Source: Bhargavaea ullalensis (GTDB taxonomy: Bacteria > Bacillota > Bacilli > Bacillales_A > Planococcaceae). From it: a DNA stretch of 64,000 nucleotides. The notes below the pieces were generated by a model. That model saw only the letters and a program-made list of their open reading frames with translations. It was not told the DNA's origin and did not search any database. The position numbers and the translations under genes are program-made. Each line of letters starts with the position of its first letter. Within the stretch, counting starts at the first letter, position 1. This document shows positions 15,802-24,700 of the stretch, piece after piece. Where the stretch lies: assembly GCF_040545425.1 (NCBI RefSeq), contig NZ_JBEPLW010000003.1; one strand, written 5' to 3'.

Positions 15802-16785
15802 ATGTCGACAAATGTTCTGGAAGTGAAAAGCCTCAAGACCTATTTCAACAAAAATAAAAAGACTGTCCGGGCAGTCGACGGCGTAGAGTTTTCGATCGGC
15901 AAAGGAGAGACGGTTGCGCTCGTCGGCGAGTCCGGCTGCGGGAAGAGCATGACCTCACTGTCCATCATGGGACTGGTTCCGGCGCCTGCCGGAAAAATCG
16001 TAGGCGGCGAAATTTTATTGAACGGAATCGATTTGGTCGGATTGCCTGAAAAGAAGATGTATGAAGTGCGCGGCAGGGAAGTGGCGATGATTTTCCAGGA
16101 ACCAATGACCTCGCTCAATCCGGTTCTGACGATTGGGGATCAGCTGTCGGGCGTGGTCATGCATCATTTGAAACTGAGTAAAAAAGAAGCCATGAAAAAG
16201 TCGGCAGAAATGCTGGAAATCGTCGGGTTCGCTGATCCTGAAAAGACGTTGAAAGATTATCCTCACCGGTTGTCCGGCGGGATGCGTCAGCGGGTCATGA
16301 TCGCCATGGCAATGTCCTGCAACCCGAAGCTGCTGATCGCAGATGAGCCGACCACGGCGCTCGATGTGACGATTCAGGCGCAGGTGCTGGAGCTGATGAA
16401 GGATCTCAGCCGGAAGTTTTCCACCTCAATTTTGCTGATCACGCATGATCTCGGCGTCGTTTCCGAACTGGCGGAACGGGTGATTGTCATGTATGCCGGT
16501 CAGATTGTGGAAATGGCCGACAGCAACCGGCTGTTCAACGATCCGCTTCATCCATATACGGAAGGCCTGATCGGATCGGTTCCGACCATTGACGGGGATA
16601 TCCGGCGGCTTGAAGCCATCCCGGGAAATGTTCCCGCACCGGGCACTGAAATGCCGGGATGCCGGTTCGCCCCCCGGTGCAGCCGGGCGACGTCCAAATG
16701 TACGGAAAGCGTGCCGGAAATGCGGGTGCTGCCGGATGGTCGGTCGGTCCGCTGCGTGCTTTATGAAGAGGAGGCGGCACAATGA
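15802..16785 (+). CDS. peptide ABC transporter ATP-binding protein (OppD/DppD type)
   Basis: 327 residues: Walker A GESGCGKS, signature LSGGMRQRV, Walker B LLIADEPTTALD, and the C-terminal oligopeptide-transporter cysteine region (GCRFAPRCSRATSKC). Powers uptake of di- or oligopeptides with its OppF-type partner, with which it overlaps by four bases. Ribosome site AGGGGGGATC. First gene of the sigma-54-driven importer. The substrates are probably proline- or hydroxyproline-rich peptides, judged from the surrounding peptidases. Confidence 0.92.
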   Translation: MSTNVLEVKSLKTYFNKNKKTVRAVDGVEFSIGKGETVALVGESGCGKSMTSLSIMGLVPAPAGKIVGGEILLNGIDLVGLPEKKMYEVRGREVAMIFQEPMTSLNPVLTIGDQLSGVVMHHLKLSKKEAMKKSAEMLEIVGFADPEKTLKDYPHRLSGGMRQRVMIAMAMSCNPKLLIADEPTTALDVTIQAQVLELMKDLSRKFSTSILLITHDLGVVSELAERVIVMYAGQIVEMADSNRLFNDPLHPYTEGLIGSVPTIDGDIRRLEAIPGNVPAPGTEMPGCRFAPRCSRATSKCTESVPEMRVLPDGRSVRCVLYEEEAAQ

Positions 16786-17828
16786 CCGGAATCGGAGCGA
16801 TTCATTCACCGGGACAAGCAGAAGCCGCCGAAAGTCAGCATGAAACGTTGCTTGAAGTCAAAAATCTTAAAATGCATTTTCCAATCAAAACAGGTGTGCT
16901 TCAGCGGGTGACGGGCCATGTGAAGGCAGTGGATGGTGTCAGCTTCGCCGTGAAAAAAGGCGAAACGATCGGGATTGTGGGCGAGTCGGGATGCGGAAAG
17001 TCAACAATGGGCCGATCGATCATCCGGCTTTACGAACCGACAGGCGGGGAAATCCTCTACAACGGGAAAGATATTGCCGGTCTGCCGGAGAAGCAGCTCC
17101 GCCCGCTCATCCGCCGGGAAATCCAGATGGTATTCCAGGATCCGAATGCCTCCCTCAACCCGAGGAAGTCTCTTGGAAGTGCACTGGCCGAACCAATGAA
17201 GGCGCACGGCCTTTATGAAAGCAGACAGGAGCGCATCGAAAGGATCGAGAAACTGCTCGATCTGGTCGGCCTACATCGTTCGGTCATCAATAACTATCCG
17301 CATGAGTTTTCAGGCGGCCAGCGTCAGCGGATCGGCATTGCCCGCGCGCTCGTACTGAATCCGGAACTGGTGATTGCGGATGAGGCGGTATCGGCGCTGG
17401 ATGTGTCCGTTCAGGCACAGATCATCAACCTGTTGGAGGACCTTCAAGAGAAGCTCGGGCTCACTTACATTTTCATTTCGCATGATTTGAGTGTCGTCCG
17501 GCATATTTCAGACCGGGTCGGCGTCATGTATCTTGGCAAGCTGGTTGAACTGTCGGACAAAGAGGCGCTTTACGAAGAACCGCTTCATCCGTACACCCAG
17601 GCTCTGCTTTCTGCCATCCCCGTCATCAAGAAAGACGGAACAGAGGAGCGCGAGCGAATTGTCCTGAAGGGAGATCTGCCCAGCCCGTCCTCACCGCCGC
17701 CGGGCTGCATCTTCCATACGAGATGTCCATACAAAATGCCGATGTGTGAAACGATTGTGCCGGAATTCCGGGAAGCTGCACCGGGTCGGCAAGTTGCGTG
17801 CCATCTGTACGGGGAACCGCCGTTTTAA
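16782..17828 (+). CDS. peptide ABC transporter ATP-binding protein (OppF/DppF type)
   Basis: 348 residues: Walker A GESGCGKSTMG, signature FSGGQRQRIGIARAL, Walker B LVIADEAVSALD, plus the C-terminal oligopeptide-transporter domain (CIFHTRCPYKMPMC). The ATG overlaps the stop of the OppD gene. Forms the second ATPase half of the importer. The Walker B has A for the usual P (DEAVSALD), a common OppF variant. Confidence 0.92.
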   Translation: MTGIGAIHSPGQAEAAESQHETLLEVKNLKMHFPIKTGVLQRVTGHVKAVDGVSFAVKKGETIGIVGESGCGKSTMGRSIIRLYEPTGGEILYNGKDIAGLPEKQLRPLIRREIQMVFQDPNASLNPRKSLGSALAEPMKAHGLYESRQERIERIEKLLDLVGLHRSVINNYPHEFSGGQRQRIGIARALVLNPELVIADEAVSALDVSVQAQIINLLEDLQEKLGLTYIFISHDLSVVRHISDRVGVMYLGKLVELSDKEALYEEPLHPYTQALLSAIPVIKKDGTEERERIVLKGDLPSPSSPPPGCIFHTRCPYKMPMCETIVPEFREAAPGRQVACHLYGEPPF

Positions 17829-17838
17829 CCGAGGAACG

Positions 17839-17852
17839 TGAAAACGCTTCAA
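17839..17852 (+). promoter_or_regulatory. cre-like site between the ATPase and binding-protein genes
   Basis: TGAAAACGCTTCAA fits the CcpA consensus at 13 of 14 positions and lies in the 46-bp gap before the binding-protein gene. It could lower expression of the importer when sugars are present. A chance match is possible. Confidence 0.35.
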
Positions 17853-17874
17853 ACATTCAAAGGGGGAATTAAAC

Positions 17875-19494
17875 TTGGCAAAGAAAAAGTTTGCGTGGCT
17901 GTCCATGCTGCTTGCTGTCTTATTGGTTGTCTCTGCATGCACGCCGGCGGATGAGATATCTGATGCGGAAGCCGCAACAAAACCGGACGGCGGAAAAGGC
18001 GGCGGGCTTGTGCTGGCGACGACGGCCGCACCGACCCTGTTCAACCCGTATTACTCCACGGATACATCCAGTTCTACGATTGAAGGATTTATTTTCAGCG
18101 GCCTTGTCACAGTGGATCACGACTTCAATCCGGAGGGCGATCTGGCCGAAAGCTGGGAGTTCTCTGATGACGGCCTCCGCTGGACATTCCATCTCCGCGA
18201 AAATGTCAAGTGGCATGACGGCGAGCCGTTCACGGCCGATGACGTGGTCTTCTCGTACAATATTCCGCTGAGCGAGGATTACGTCGGCCCGCGCGGACTC
18301 CCATTTGAAATTATCGAAGAGATCAATAAAGTCGACGATTACACAGTGGAATTCGTGCTGTCCGAGCCGTATGCACCGTTCATCACGATCACCGCCCAGT
18401 TTGAAGTGCTGCCTGAGCACATTCTCGGCGATGTCCCGATTGCCGATCTTGGAAAGCATAAGTTCAACACGAAAGAACCGGTCGGCACGGGGCCGTTCAA
18501 GTTCAAGGAATGGCGTGAAGGGGAGTATATTCTTCTGGATCGCAACGACGATTACTTCCTTGGCGCTCCGAAGTTGGATTCGATCACGTATAAAATTGTC
18601 CCGGATACAAATACAGCAATGGCTCAGCTTCAAGTAGGCGAGATCAATCTTGCAGGCATTTCACCCGAATATACGGAAATGGCCGAAGACCTTGCACAAA
18701 AAGGGAAGATCGAGTTGTCTTCCGGTCCGTCCAATGCGTTTGAGTACATCGGATACAACTTGAGGAACGAACTGTTCCAGGACAAAGAGGTTCGCCAGGC
18801 GCTGACCCACGCCATCGATAAAGAAGCGATCATCCAGGCAATCCTCGGCGGGGCGGGAACCGTCGCGCACGGCCCTGGCAGTCCCGCCAACTGGGCATTC
18901 AACCCCGATATGCCGGCGTTTGACTACGATCCGGAGAAGGCAAAACAGATGCTGAAAGAGGCAGGCTGGGAGCCGGGACCGGACGGGATTCTCCAGAAAG
19001 ACGGCAAGAAGTTCGAATTCGTCTTGAAAACGACTTCTGCGAATGAAATCCGCCAGCAGATTGCAGAAGTGGCTCAGCAGCAATGGAGCGAAATTGGCAT
19101 CAAAACCACGATTGAGCTTCTCGAGTGGAGTGCGTATGTCGAGCAGACAAGCCCGCCAAACTGGAACTTCGATGCTATGGTCGCCGGCTGGTCCATCGGA
19201 AGCGACCCGGACCCGACCTGGTTCTGGCACTCCTCCGAGATCGAGAATGGGCTGAACTATAATGGCTATTCCAATCCGAAGGTCGATGAACTGCTGTCCC
19301 AAAACACACAAATTTCCGATCTGGAAGAGCGCAAGCGGGTGATCGCCGAGGCGGACGCCATCGTCGCGGAAGATCAGCCGAACACGTTTATTTATTACGT
19401 GGAAGGATATTTGGCGAAATCCCCGAATCTCCACGGACCTGAATACAGTTCCGCCAACACTTATTACAAGCTCCACGAATGGTACATCGATTGA
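17875..19494 (+). CDS. peptide-binding lipoprotein, family 5 (OppA/DppA-like)
   Basis: 539 residues. TTG start preceded by AAAGGGGGAATT. The signal peptide (KKKFAWLSMLLAVLLVVSAC) ends in a lipobox with the acylated Cys at about 22. The mature part is a SBP_bac_5 domain (YSTDTSSSTIEGFIFSGL, LAESWEFSDDGLRWTFHLR, KWHDGEPFTADDVVFS). Membrane-anchored receptor that hands peptides to the permease. A stem-loop follows the gene. Ligand is not readable; proline-rich peptides are inferred from the neighbours. Confidence 0.92.
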   Translation: MAKKKFAWLSMLLAVLLVVSACTPADEISDAEAATKPDGGKGGGLVLATTAAPTLFNPYYSTDTSSSTIEGFIFSGLVTVDHDFNPEGDLAESWEFSDDGLRWTFHLRENVKWHDGEPFTADDVVFSYNIPLSEDYVGPRGLPFEIIEEINKVDDYTVEFVLSEPYAPFITITAQFEVLPEHILGDVPIADLGKHKFNTKEPVGTGPFKFKEWREGEYILLDRNDDYFLGAPKLDSITYKIVPDTNTAMAQLQVGEINLAGISPEYTEMAEDLAQKGKIELSSGPSNAFEYIGYNLRNELFQDKEVRQALTHAIDKEAIIQAILGGAGTVAHGPGSPANWAFNPDMPAFDYDPEKAKQMLKEAGWEPGPDGILQKDGKKFEFVLKTTSANEIRQQIAEVAQQQWSEIGIKTTIELLEWSAYVEQTSPPNWNFDAMVAGWSIGSDPDPTWFWHSSEIENGLNYNGYSNPKVDELLSQNTQISDLEERKRVIAEADAIVAEDQPNTFIYYVEGYLAKSPNLHGPEYSSANTYYKLHEWYID

Positions 19495-19532
19495 CCGGTC
19501 CGTAAGACGGATGAGATCGAACATGGGATGGC

Positions 19533-19576
19533 CGGCCTTCTCCTCCCGCTGAAAATGAGGTGACAGGGGAAGGCCG
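19533..19576 (+). other. stem-loop between binding-protein and permease genes
   Basis: CGGCCTTCTCC and GGGGAAGGCCG form arms around a 22-base loop, without a T-run. Such structures often stabilise the mRNA upstream and so raise the binding protein above the permeases. Function inferred. Confidence 0.5.
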
Positions 19577-19610
19577 TTGCAATCCTGTAAGGAAAGGAGC
19601 GGAACGGCAA

Positions 19611-20561
19611 ATGTCAGCTTATATCATCAGGAGATCGCTTATGGCGATTCCGCTGCTCTTTATCATTACCATCATTTCTTTCGCCATGATGCGAATGGCT
19701 CCCGGAGATCCGACGGCATTGATGATGGATCCGATGATCAAACAGGAAAATCTGACGGCGTACAAGGAGTCCTATGGCCTGAACGATAATGTCGTCGTCC
19801 AATACGGCAGGTGGCTCGGAAACATGGTTCAGGGCAACTTCGGGGAGTCGCTCATCCGGCAAGGGGTTCCGGTAAAGGACCTGATTCTTGCAAGGCTTCC
19901 GAATACGTTATTGTTGATGCTGGTTTCAACGATTATCGCGTTCCTGATTTCGATTCCGCTTGGGGTTTATTCCGCGACAAGGCGGAATTCAAAAACTGAC
20001 TACGCCATCACCTTCATTTCGTTTCTCGGGATTGCTACTCCAAGTTTCTGGATCGGCCTGATGCTCATCATGGTGCTGTCGGTGCATCTCGGCTGGTTCC
20101 CGATCGGAGGAGTGGCCAACATCGGCGAACCGTTCAGCATCTGGGACCGCCTCCACCATTTGATCCTGCCGGCATTCGTGCTGGCGACGGCAGACATGGC
20201 GGGGCTGACCCGGTATTCCCGCTCCAGCATGCTGGACGTTTTGCGCCAGGACTATATCCGTACGGCAAAGGCGAATGGTTTCCGCGAACGGACGGTCATC
20301 TTCAGACATGGCCTCCGAAATGCGCTCATTCCGATCATCACAATTTTCGGGCTTATGCTGCCGTCATTCATCGGCGGCTCGGTCATCATTGAAAGTGTGT
20401 TTGCCTGGCCGGGCATCGGCCTGCTGTTCATGGACGCCGCATTCCAAAGGGATTACCCGGTCATCATGGCCGTGGTCGTCATTGCCGCGGCGCTCGTTGT
20501 GATCGGCAATCTGCTGGCGGATATCCTGTACGCCGTCTTTGATCCGAGGATCGAATATTGA
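19611..20561 (+). CDS. peptide ABC transporter permease (OppB/DppB type)
   Basis: 316 residues from the ATG at 19611, chosen for GGAAAGGAGC upstream; an earlier GTG at 19560 lies in the hairpin region. Six membrane segments, the N-terminal MRMAPGDP signature of DppB proteins, and the EAA-type loop (DYIRTAKANGFRERTVIFRHGLRN). Forms the channel with the next gene product. Confidence 0.92.
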   Translation: MSAYIIRRSLMAIPLLFIITIISFAMMRMAPGDPTALMMDPMIKQENLTAYKESYGLNDNVVVQYGRWLGNMVQGNFGESLIRQGVPVKDLILARLPNTLLLMLVSTIIAFLISIPLGVYSATRRNSKTDYAITFISFLGIATPSFWIGLMLIMVLSVHLGWFPIGGVANIGEPFSIWDRLHHLILPAFVLATADMAGLTRYSRSSMLDVLRQDYIRTAKANGFRERTVIFRHGLRNALIPIITIFGLMLPSFIGGSVIIESVFAWPGIGLLFMDAAFQRDYPVIMAVVVIAAALVVIGNLLADILYAVFDPRIEY

Positions 20562-20582
20562 CCTATGAAAGGAGGGCTTGAC

Positions 20583-21500
20583 GTGACCTTGACAGAAGAA
20601 CCGAGACTGACCGGCCGGCCGGCCCTTCCGGAAGAACCGGCGGTCGCACCCCATGAGCCGATCTGGAAACTGATGCTCCGCAAATACATGAAAAACAAGT
20701 TGGCAGTGATCGGGGCAGTCTTATTGTTTCTGATCATCGGGGCGGCGATTTTCGCCCCTTGGCTTGCACCGAAAGATCCAAGCCAGCAAGTATTGCTCGA
20801 TAAGCTGGCACCGCCCGGTAAAGACTATCCGCTCGGGGCCGACAATTTGGGACGTGATACGCTGAGCCGATTGCTGTTCGGTGCCAGGATCTCGCTGCTC
20901 GTCGGCTTTGCTTCAGTGGCCGGATCCATTTTCATCGGCACGGTCGTCGGTGCGGTCGCCGGCTATTATGGAGGCAAGTTGGACGCCGTGCTGATGAGGT
21001 TTGTGGATGCGGTAATCTCGTTCCCGTCACTGTTTCTGCTCATCACACTCGTGACGATTTTTGAACCGAGCATCATGACGCTCATCGGCATCTTTGCCAT
21101 CTTCGGCTGGACAGGAACGGCCCGTCTTGTGCGAGGAGAATTCCTGTCTCTCCGTAAGTCCGAATTTGTTCTGGCTGCGCGAACTCTCGGCATCCGGAAC
21201 GGCCGCATCATCTTCTCCCACATTCTGCCGAATGCACTCGGCCCGATCATCGTATCGGCGACGCTCGGCGTCGGCGGGGTCATTCTCGGAGAAGCCGCCC
21301 TCAGCTATCTCGGCCTCGGAATCCAGCCGCCGACACCGAGCTGGGGCAATATGCTCCAAAGTGCACAGAATCCGCAGATCATGCTCGGTGCCTGGTGGTA
21401 CCCTTTGTTCCCGGGGCTCATGATCCTCACCACCGTGCTCGCCTTCAACTTTGTCGGTGACGGTCTGCGCGATGCGTTTGATCCGAAAATCGAAGACTGA
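20583..21500 (+). CDS. peptide ABC transporter permease (OppC/DppC type)
   Basis: 305 residues. I place the start at GTG 20583, because the AAAGGAGG site lies seven bases before it; an upstream ATG (20565) overlaps that site. It has an N-terminal cytosolic tail, the OppC_N segment, LGADNLGRDTLSRLLFGARISL, and the EAA loop (FVLAARTLGIRNGRIIFSHILPN). Last gene of the importer; a terminator follows. Confidence 0.9.
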   Translation: MTLTEEPRLTGRPALPEEPAVAPHEPIWKLMLRKYMKNKLAVIGAVLLFLIIGAAIFAPWLAPKDPSQQVLLDKLAPPGKDYPLGADNLGRDTLSRLLFGARISLLVGFASVAGSIFIGTVVGAVAGYYGGKLDAVLMRFVDAVISFPSLFLLITLVTIFEPSIMTLIGIFAIFGWTGTARLVRGEFLSLRKSEFVLAARTLGIRNGRIIFSHILPNALGPIIVSATLGVGGVILGEAALSYLGLGIQPPTPSWGNMLQSAQNPQIMLGAWWYPLFPGLMILTTVLAFNFVGDGLRDAFDPKIED

Positions 21501-21507
21501 CCATTAG

Positions 21508-21546
21508 AAAAACCGCTTCCCGCTTTCAGCGCGGGGAGCGGTTTTT
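21508..21546. terminator. bidirectional terminator between importer and prolyl oligopeptidase
   Basis: AAAAACCGCT(TCCCGC) and (GCGGGG)AGCGGTTTTT arms, between two convergent genes. Confidence 0.9.
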
Positions 21547-21548
21547 CG

Positions 21549-23591
21549 TCAATTCAGGATACCGAGTTGTTCATAAAGGAACGAGTAGATATCCGTGTGT
21601 TCTTCAATCAGCTTCGATGTCGGTTTGCCGAGCCCGTGTCCCGCGTCTTTCTCGATGCGGAGCAGGACCGGCTTGTCTCCGCGCTGTGCCTCCTGTAGGG
21701 TGGCGGCGTACTTCATCGCATGGGCCGGAACGACCCGGTCGTCGGTGTCCGCGGTTGTGATGAGTGTGGCCGGATGTTCGCGCTCCCGCACGTTGTGGAG
21801 CGGGGAGTAAGCATAAAGCGTTTTGAATGCTTCCTCGCCGTCATCCACCGAGCCGAACTCAGATGTCCAGAACCGTCCGACGGTGAACAGCTGATAACGC
21901 AGCATGTCCGTCACCGGCACCTGGCAGATGACCGCGCCGTACAGATCCGGGCGCTGGTTGAGGCAGGCGGAGACGAGCAGGCCGCCGTTGCTGCCGCCCA
22001 TGATGGCAAGCTTTTCGGGCTGCGTCCAGTTGTTCTCGACGAGCCATTCGCCCGCAGAGATGAAGTCTTCAAAGACCCGCTGCTTGCTGCCGAACGTCCC
22101 CGCCTGATGCCAGGCCTCTCCGTATTCTCCGCCGCCCCTCAGGTTGGCGACGGCATAGATGCCGCCGTCTTCGATAAAGAGGGCGTTGGCCGGCGAATAG
22201 GACGGGGTCATGCTGATGTTGAACCCGCCGTATCCGTATAGGAGGACGGGGTTCGTCCCGTCTGCTGCCACTACTTTTTTTCGTGTGAGGAACATCGGAA
22301 CCTTTGTGCCGTCTTTTGACGGATAAAACACCTGGACCGTTTCATATCCGTCCGGATTCAGTCCTCCCTCTGCAATGAACACACGGTCCGTTTTTTGTTC
22401 GTCCAGCTTCCAGCGGACGACGGTCAGCGGTGTCAGGAACGATGTATACGAGATGAACAGGTCGCGGCTTTTCTTATCGAATGAAAGCCCTTGGATCGTG
22501 ATCATTTCAGGGAGCGGGGGCACTGCATCTTGTTTGCCTTCCAGTGTGTGGATCTCCAGGTGGTGGCGGGCGTCTTTCATGTAGGCGACGGCCAGCCGGT
22601 CATCGGCGAGTTTCGGGTAATAAAGGACTTCTTCGCGTTCGGGAAGAATGTCTTGCCAGTTGGAGCGGTCCGGCGAGTCCAGGTCGACGGCGATGATTTT
22701 TCCGTTCGGCGCTTCGCTGTTCGTGTACAGGTAGAAGAGGCGGTCTTTGTTGCCGATATAGGAGTAGTAGGCGTCGCCTTCTGCGGCGAGCGGCTTGAAT
22801 TCACCGTTCCCATCCGCCGGGCGGTAGTAGAGCCGGCTTTTGTTCTCGGTCCCTTTCCAGGAAGCGAGGATCAGCCAGCGGCGGTCGTCGGTGAGCGTGG
22901 TGCCGAAGCTCAGTTCTTTGTCGTCCGGGCGCTCATGGATCAGCTCGTCGTCTTGCTGGTGTTGGCCGAGCAGGTGGAGATAGAGTTTGTTGTAATTGCC
23001 TTCGTCCTCCGGAGCCACAGTTCCCGGCTGCGGATAGCGGCTGTAATAAAACCCGCTGTCATCGCCCGTCCAGGTGATGTCGGTGAATTTGCACCAGCGG
23101 ATCTCATCCGGGAGGTCTTTTCCGGTTTCCAGGTCGCGGATTTTTATGGTGCACCAGTCCGAACCGTTTTCGGAAAGCGCATAGGCGAGCAGCTTTCCGT
23201 CATGGCTGAACGATGTGGCGGTGATCGCCGTCGTGCCGTCGGGGTTCAGGTCGTTCGGGTCGATGACGATTTCCGGCTCGGAATCATCCAGTTGCTCCAC
23301 CCGGCAGAACACCGGCTGGTTTTGCAGGCCGCTGTTCATATGGAAGTAATAATAGCCGCCCTCTTTTTCAGGCAGCCCGCGCAAAGGATGATTGCGCTTT
23401 TCGGTGAGGCGCTCCTTGAAAACGGAGCGGGCGGACAGGGCGTCGAAGTACTTTCGCGTGGCGCTGTTTTGCCGGTCGGCCCATTGTTTCGTTTCAGGGC
23501 TTTCCGGATCTTCAAGCCAGCGGTACGGATCGCGGACAGTGGTGCCATAGAAGTTGTCGGCAATGTCGGTTTTGGTTGCAGATGGGTTCAT
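21549..23591 (-). CDS. prolyl oligopeptidase family serine peptidase
   Basis: About 680 residues from the ATG at 23591, which has AGGAGG six bases upstream. N-terminal seven-bladed propeller domain (DPYRWLEDPESPETKQW), then the alpha/beta-hydrolase domain. The nucleophile is in GGSNGGLLV, the Asp in TADTDDRVVP and the His in DAGHGLGKP. Cuts after proline in short peptides. No signal peptide, so it acts in the cytosol on peptides brought in by the convergent ABC importer, ahead of prolidase and the hydroxyproline pathway. A likely sigma-54 promoter precedes it. Confidence 0.92.
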   Translation of the reverse strand: MNPSATKTDIADNFYGTTVRDPYRWLEDPESPETKQWADRQNSATRKYFDALSARSVFKERLTEKRNHPLRGLPEKEGGYYYFHMNSGLQNQPVFCRVEQLDDSEPEIVIDPNDLNPDGTTAITATSFSHDGKLLAYALSENGSDWCTIKIRDLETGKDLPDEIRWCKFTDITWTGDDSGFYYSRYPQPGTVAPEDEGNYNKLYLHLLGQHQQDDELIHERPDDKELSFGTTLTDDRRWLILASWKGTENKSRLYYRPADGNGEFKPLAAEGDAYYSYIGNKDRLFYLYTNSEAPNGKIIAVDLDSPDRSNWQDILPEREEVLYYPKLADDRLAVAYMKDARHHLEIHTLEGKQDAVPPLPEMITIQGLSFDKKSRDLFISYTSFLTPLTVVRWKLDEQKTDRVFIAEGGLNPDGYETVQVFYPSKDGTKVPMFLTRKKVVAADGTNPVLLYGYGGFNISMTPSYSPANALFIEDGGIYAVANLRGGGEYGEAWHQAGTFGSKQRVFEDFISAGEWLVENNWTQPEKLAIMGGSNGGLLVSACLNQRPDLYGAVICQVPVTDMLRYQLFTVGRFWTSEFGSVDDGEEAFKTLYAYSPLHNVREREHPATLITTADTDDRVVPAHAMKYAATLQEAQRGDKPVLLRIEKDAGHGLGKPTSKLIEEHTDIYSFLYEQLGILN

Positions 23592-23627
23592 GGTCATCCT
23601 CCTCAAATGGTTTCACTCAACTTAATA

Positions 23628-23643
23628 TGCAAGTTGCATACCA
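23628..23643 (-). promoter_or_regulatory. probable sigma-54 promoter for prolyl oligopeptidase
   Basis: On the minus strand the sequence is TGGTATGCAACTTGCA: GG and GC 12 bases apart with a perfect TTGCA, but TGGTATG replaces TGGCACG. The predicted start of transcription is about 25 bases before the start codon, which suits the ribosome site. No copy of the 17-bp motif was found upstream. Confidence 0.5.
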
Positions 23644-23763
23644 TTTTCGTTTTACCGGGATGAAAATCCTTGGCTGCGGGGAAATTTAGGCGCCTCCTGA
23701 CTGGGCTCACCATTTCTTCTCCTTCTGAGTGGAATTCACACGGAGAACAGGACACAAACACCT

Positions 23764-23847
23764 TAAGAGTCCGATTCGAGGCGCTTAGAGTCCGATTCGC
23801 GTGGCTAAGAGTCCGATTCACATTGCTAAGAGTCCAATTCATTCACA
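23764..23847. repeat. 21-bp tandem array, family B (four units)
   Basis: Four consecutive units, each beginning TAAGAGTCCGATTC or a close variant (TTAGAGTCCGATTC, TAAGAGTCCAATTC) followed by seven variable bases. The exact 21-bp period is shared with families A and C although the core sequence is different. It lies in the 349-bp gap between the divergent prolyl oligopeptidase and endonuclease V genes, which otherwise holds only the candidate promoter. Confidence 0.88.
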
Positions 23848-23940
23848 GGTAAGGGCAGTCGACGCCGGCTGCTTTTTGCTTTTGGGTAAACTTTGTAAGA
23901 GGATAGACCAATAACCACACGCAGAACAGGAGTTGGGGGC

Positions 23941-24636
23941 ATGGAGATTCACCTTGTGCATCCGGTTCATCCCAGGCCGGATGAGTTCGTCGGTATTCAG
24001 GAAATGCTAAGACAGCAGGTCCGGACGAATCGCCCGTTGACGTTTTCCGGGCTGTCGACTGTGGCGGGTGTGGATATTGCGTATGGGGAACAAGAGGGAA
24101 TGGAAACCGGGTTTTGCCATATTGCGCTGTTCAAACTGCCTTCCATGGAAATTATCGAGCGGGCGGAAAGCCAAGGCCCGATCACCGTTCCTTACATGCC
24201 GGGCTTCCTGACATTCAGGGAGTTGCCGCTCATCCTGGATGCCGCACAAAAACTTCAGAACGTGCCGGATCTTTTCATGTTTGACGGCAACGGGATCCTG
24301 CATCCGCGCCGGATGGGGATTGCGACCCACGCGTCGTTTTTTCTCGGGAAGCCGACAATTGGCATCGCGAAAACTTACTTTAAAGTGGGTGAGACGGAAT
24401 ACCTTCAGCCCGCGCCGGAAAAGGGGAGTTTTACGGACATCATCGTCGGAGGCGAGCCGATCGGCCGGGCGGTCCGCACGTCGGCGGGCGTGAAGCCGGT
24501 GTTCGTTTCGCCGGGCAATCAAATCGACTTGTCTTCCGCAACGGACATCGCCCTTCAACTGACAGGACCGGACAGCCGGATACCGGTCCCGGTCAGGGAA
24601 GCGGATATCCAGACGAGGAACATGCGCCGCCGGTAA
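23941..24636 (+). CDS. nfi: endonuclease V (deoxyinosine 3' endonuclease)
   Basis: 231 residues with the family's metal-binding and recognition motifs: VAGVDIAY, YMPGFLTFRELP, FDGNGILHPRRMGIATHA and a later VSPGNQIDLSSA. It nicks DNA near deoxyinosine and starts repair of deaminated adenine. GGAG is seen before the ATG. Single gene with a terminator after it. Length is typical. Confidence 0.93.
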   Translation: MEIHLVHPVHPRPDEFVGIQEMLRQQVRTNRPLTFSGLSTVAGVDIAYGEQEGMETGFCHIALFKLPSMEIIERAESQGPITVPYMPGFLTFRELPLILDAAQKLQNVPDLFMFDGNGILHPRRMGIATHASFFLGKPTIGIAKTYFKVGETEYLQPAPEKGSFTDIIVGGEPIGRAVRTSAGVKPVFVSPGNQIDLSSATDIALQLTGPDSRIPVPVREADIQTRNMRRR

Positions 24637-24651
24637 GGTGATGCAAAGTAG

Positions 24652-24687
24652 AAAGCCCATGATTCCCGGAGAATCATGGGCTTTGTT
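24652..24687. terminator. terminator after endonuclease V gene
   Basis: AAAGCCCATGATTC and GAATCATGGGCTTT arms around a five-base loop; serves both convergent genes. Confidence 0.88.
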
Positions 24688-24700
24688 TATTGATCTGACT

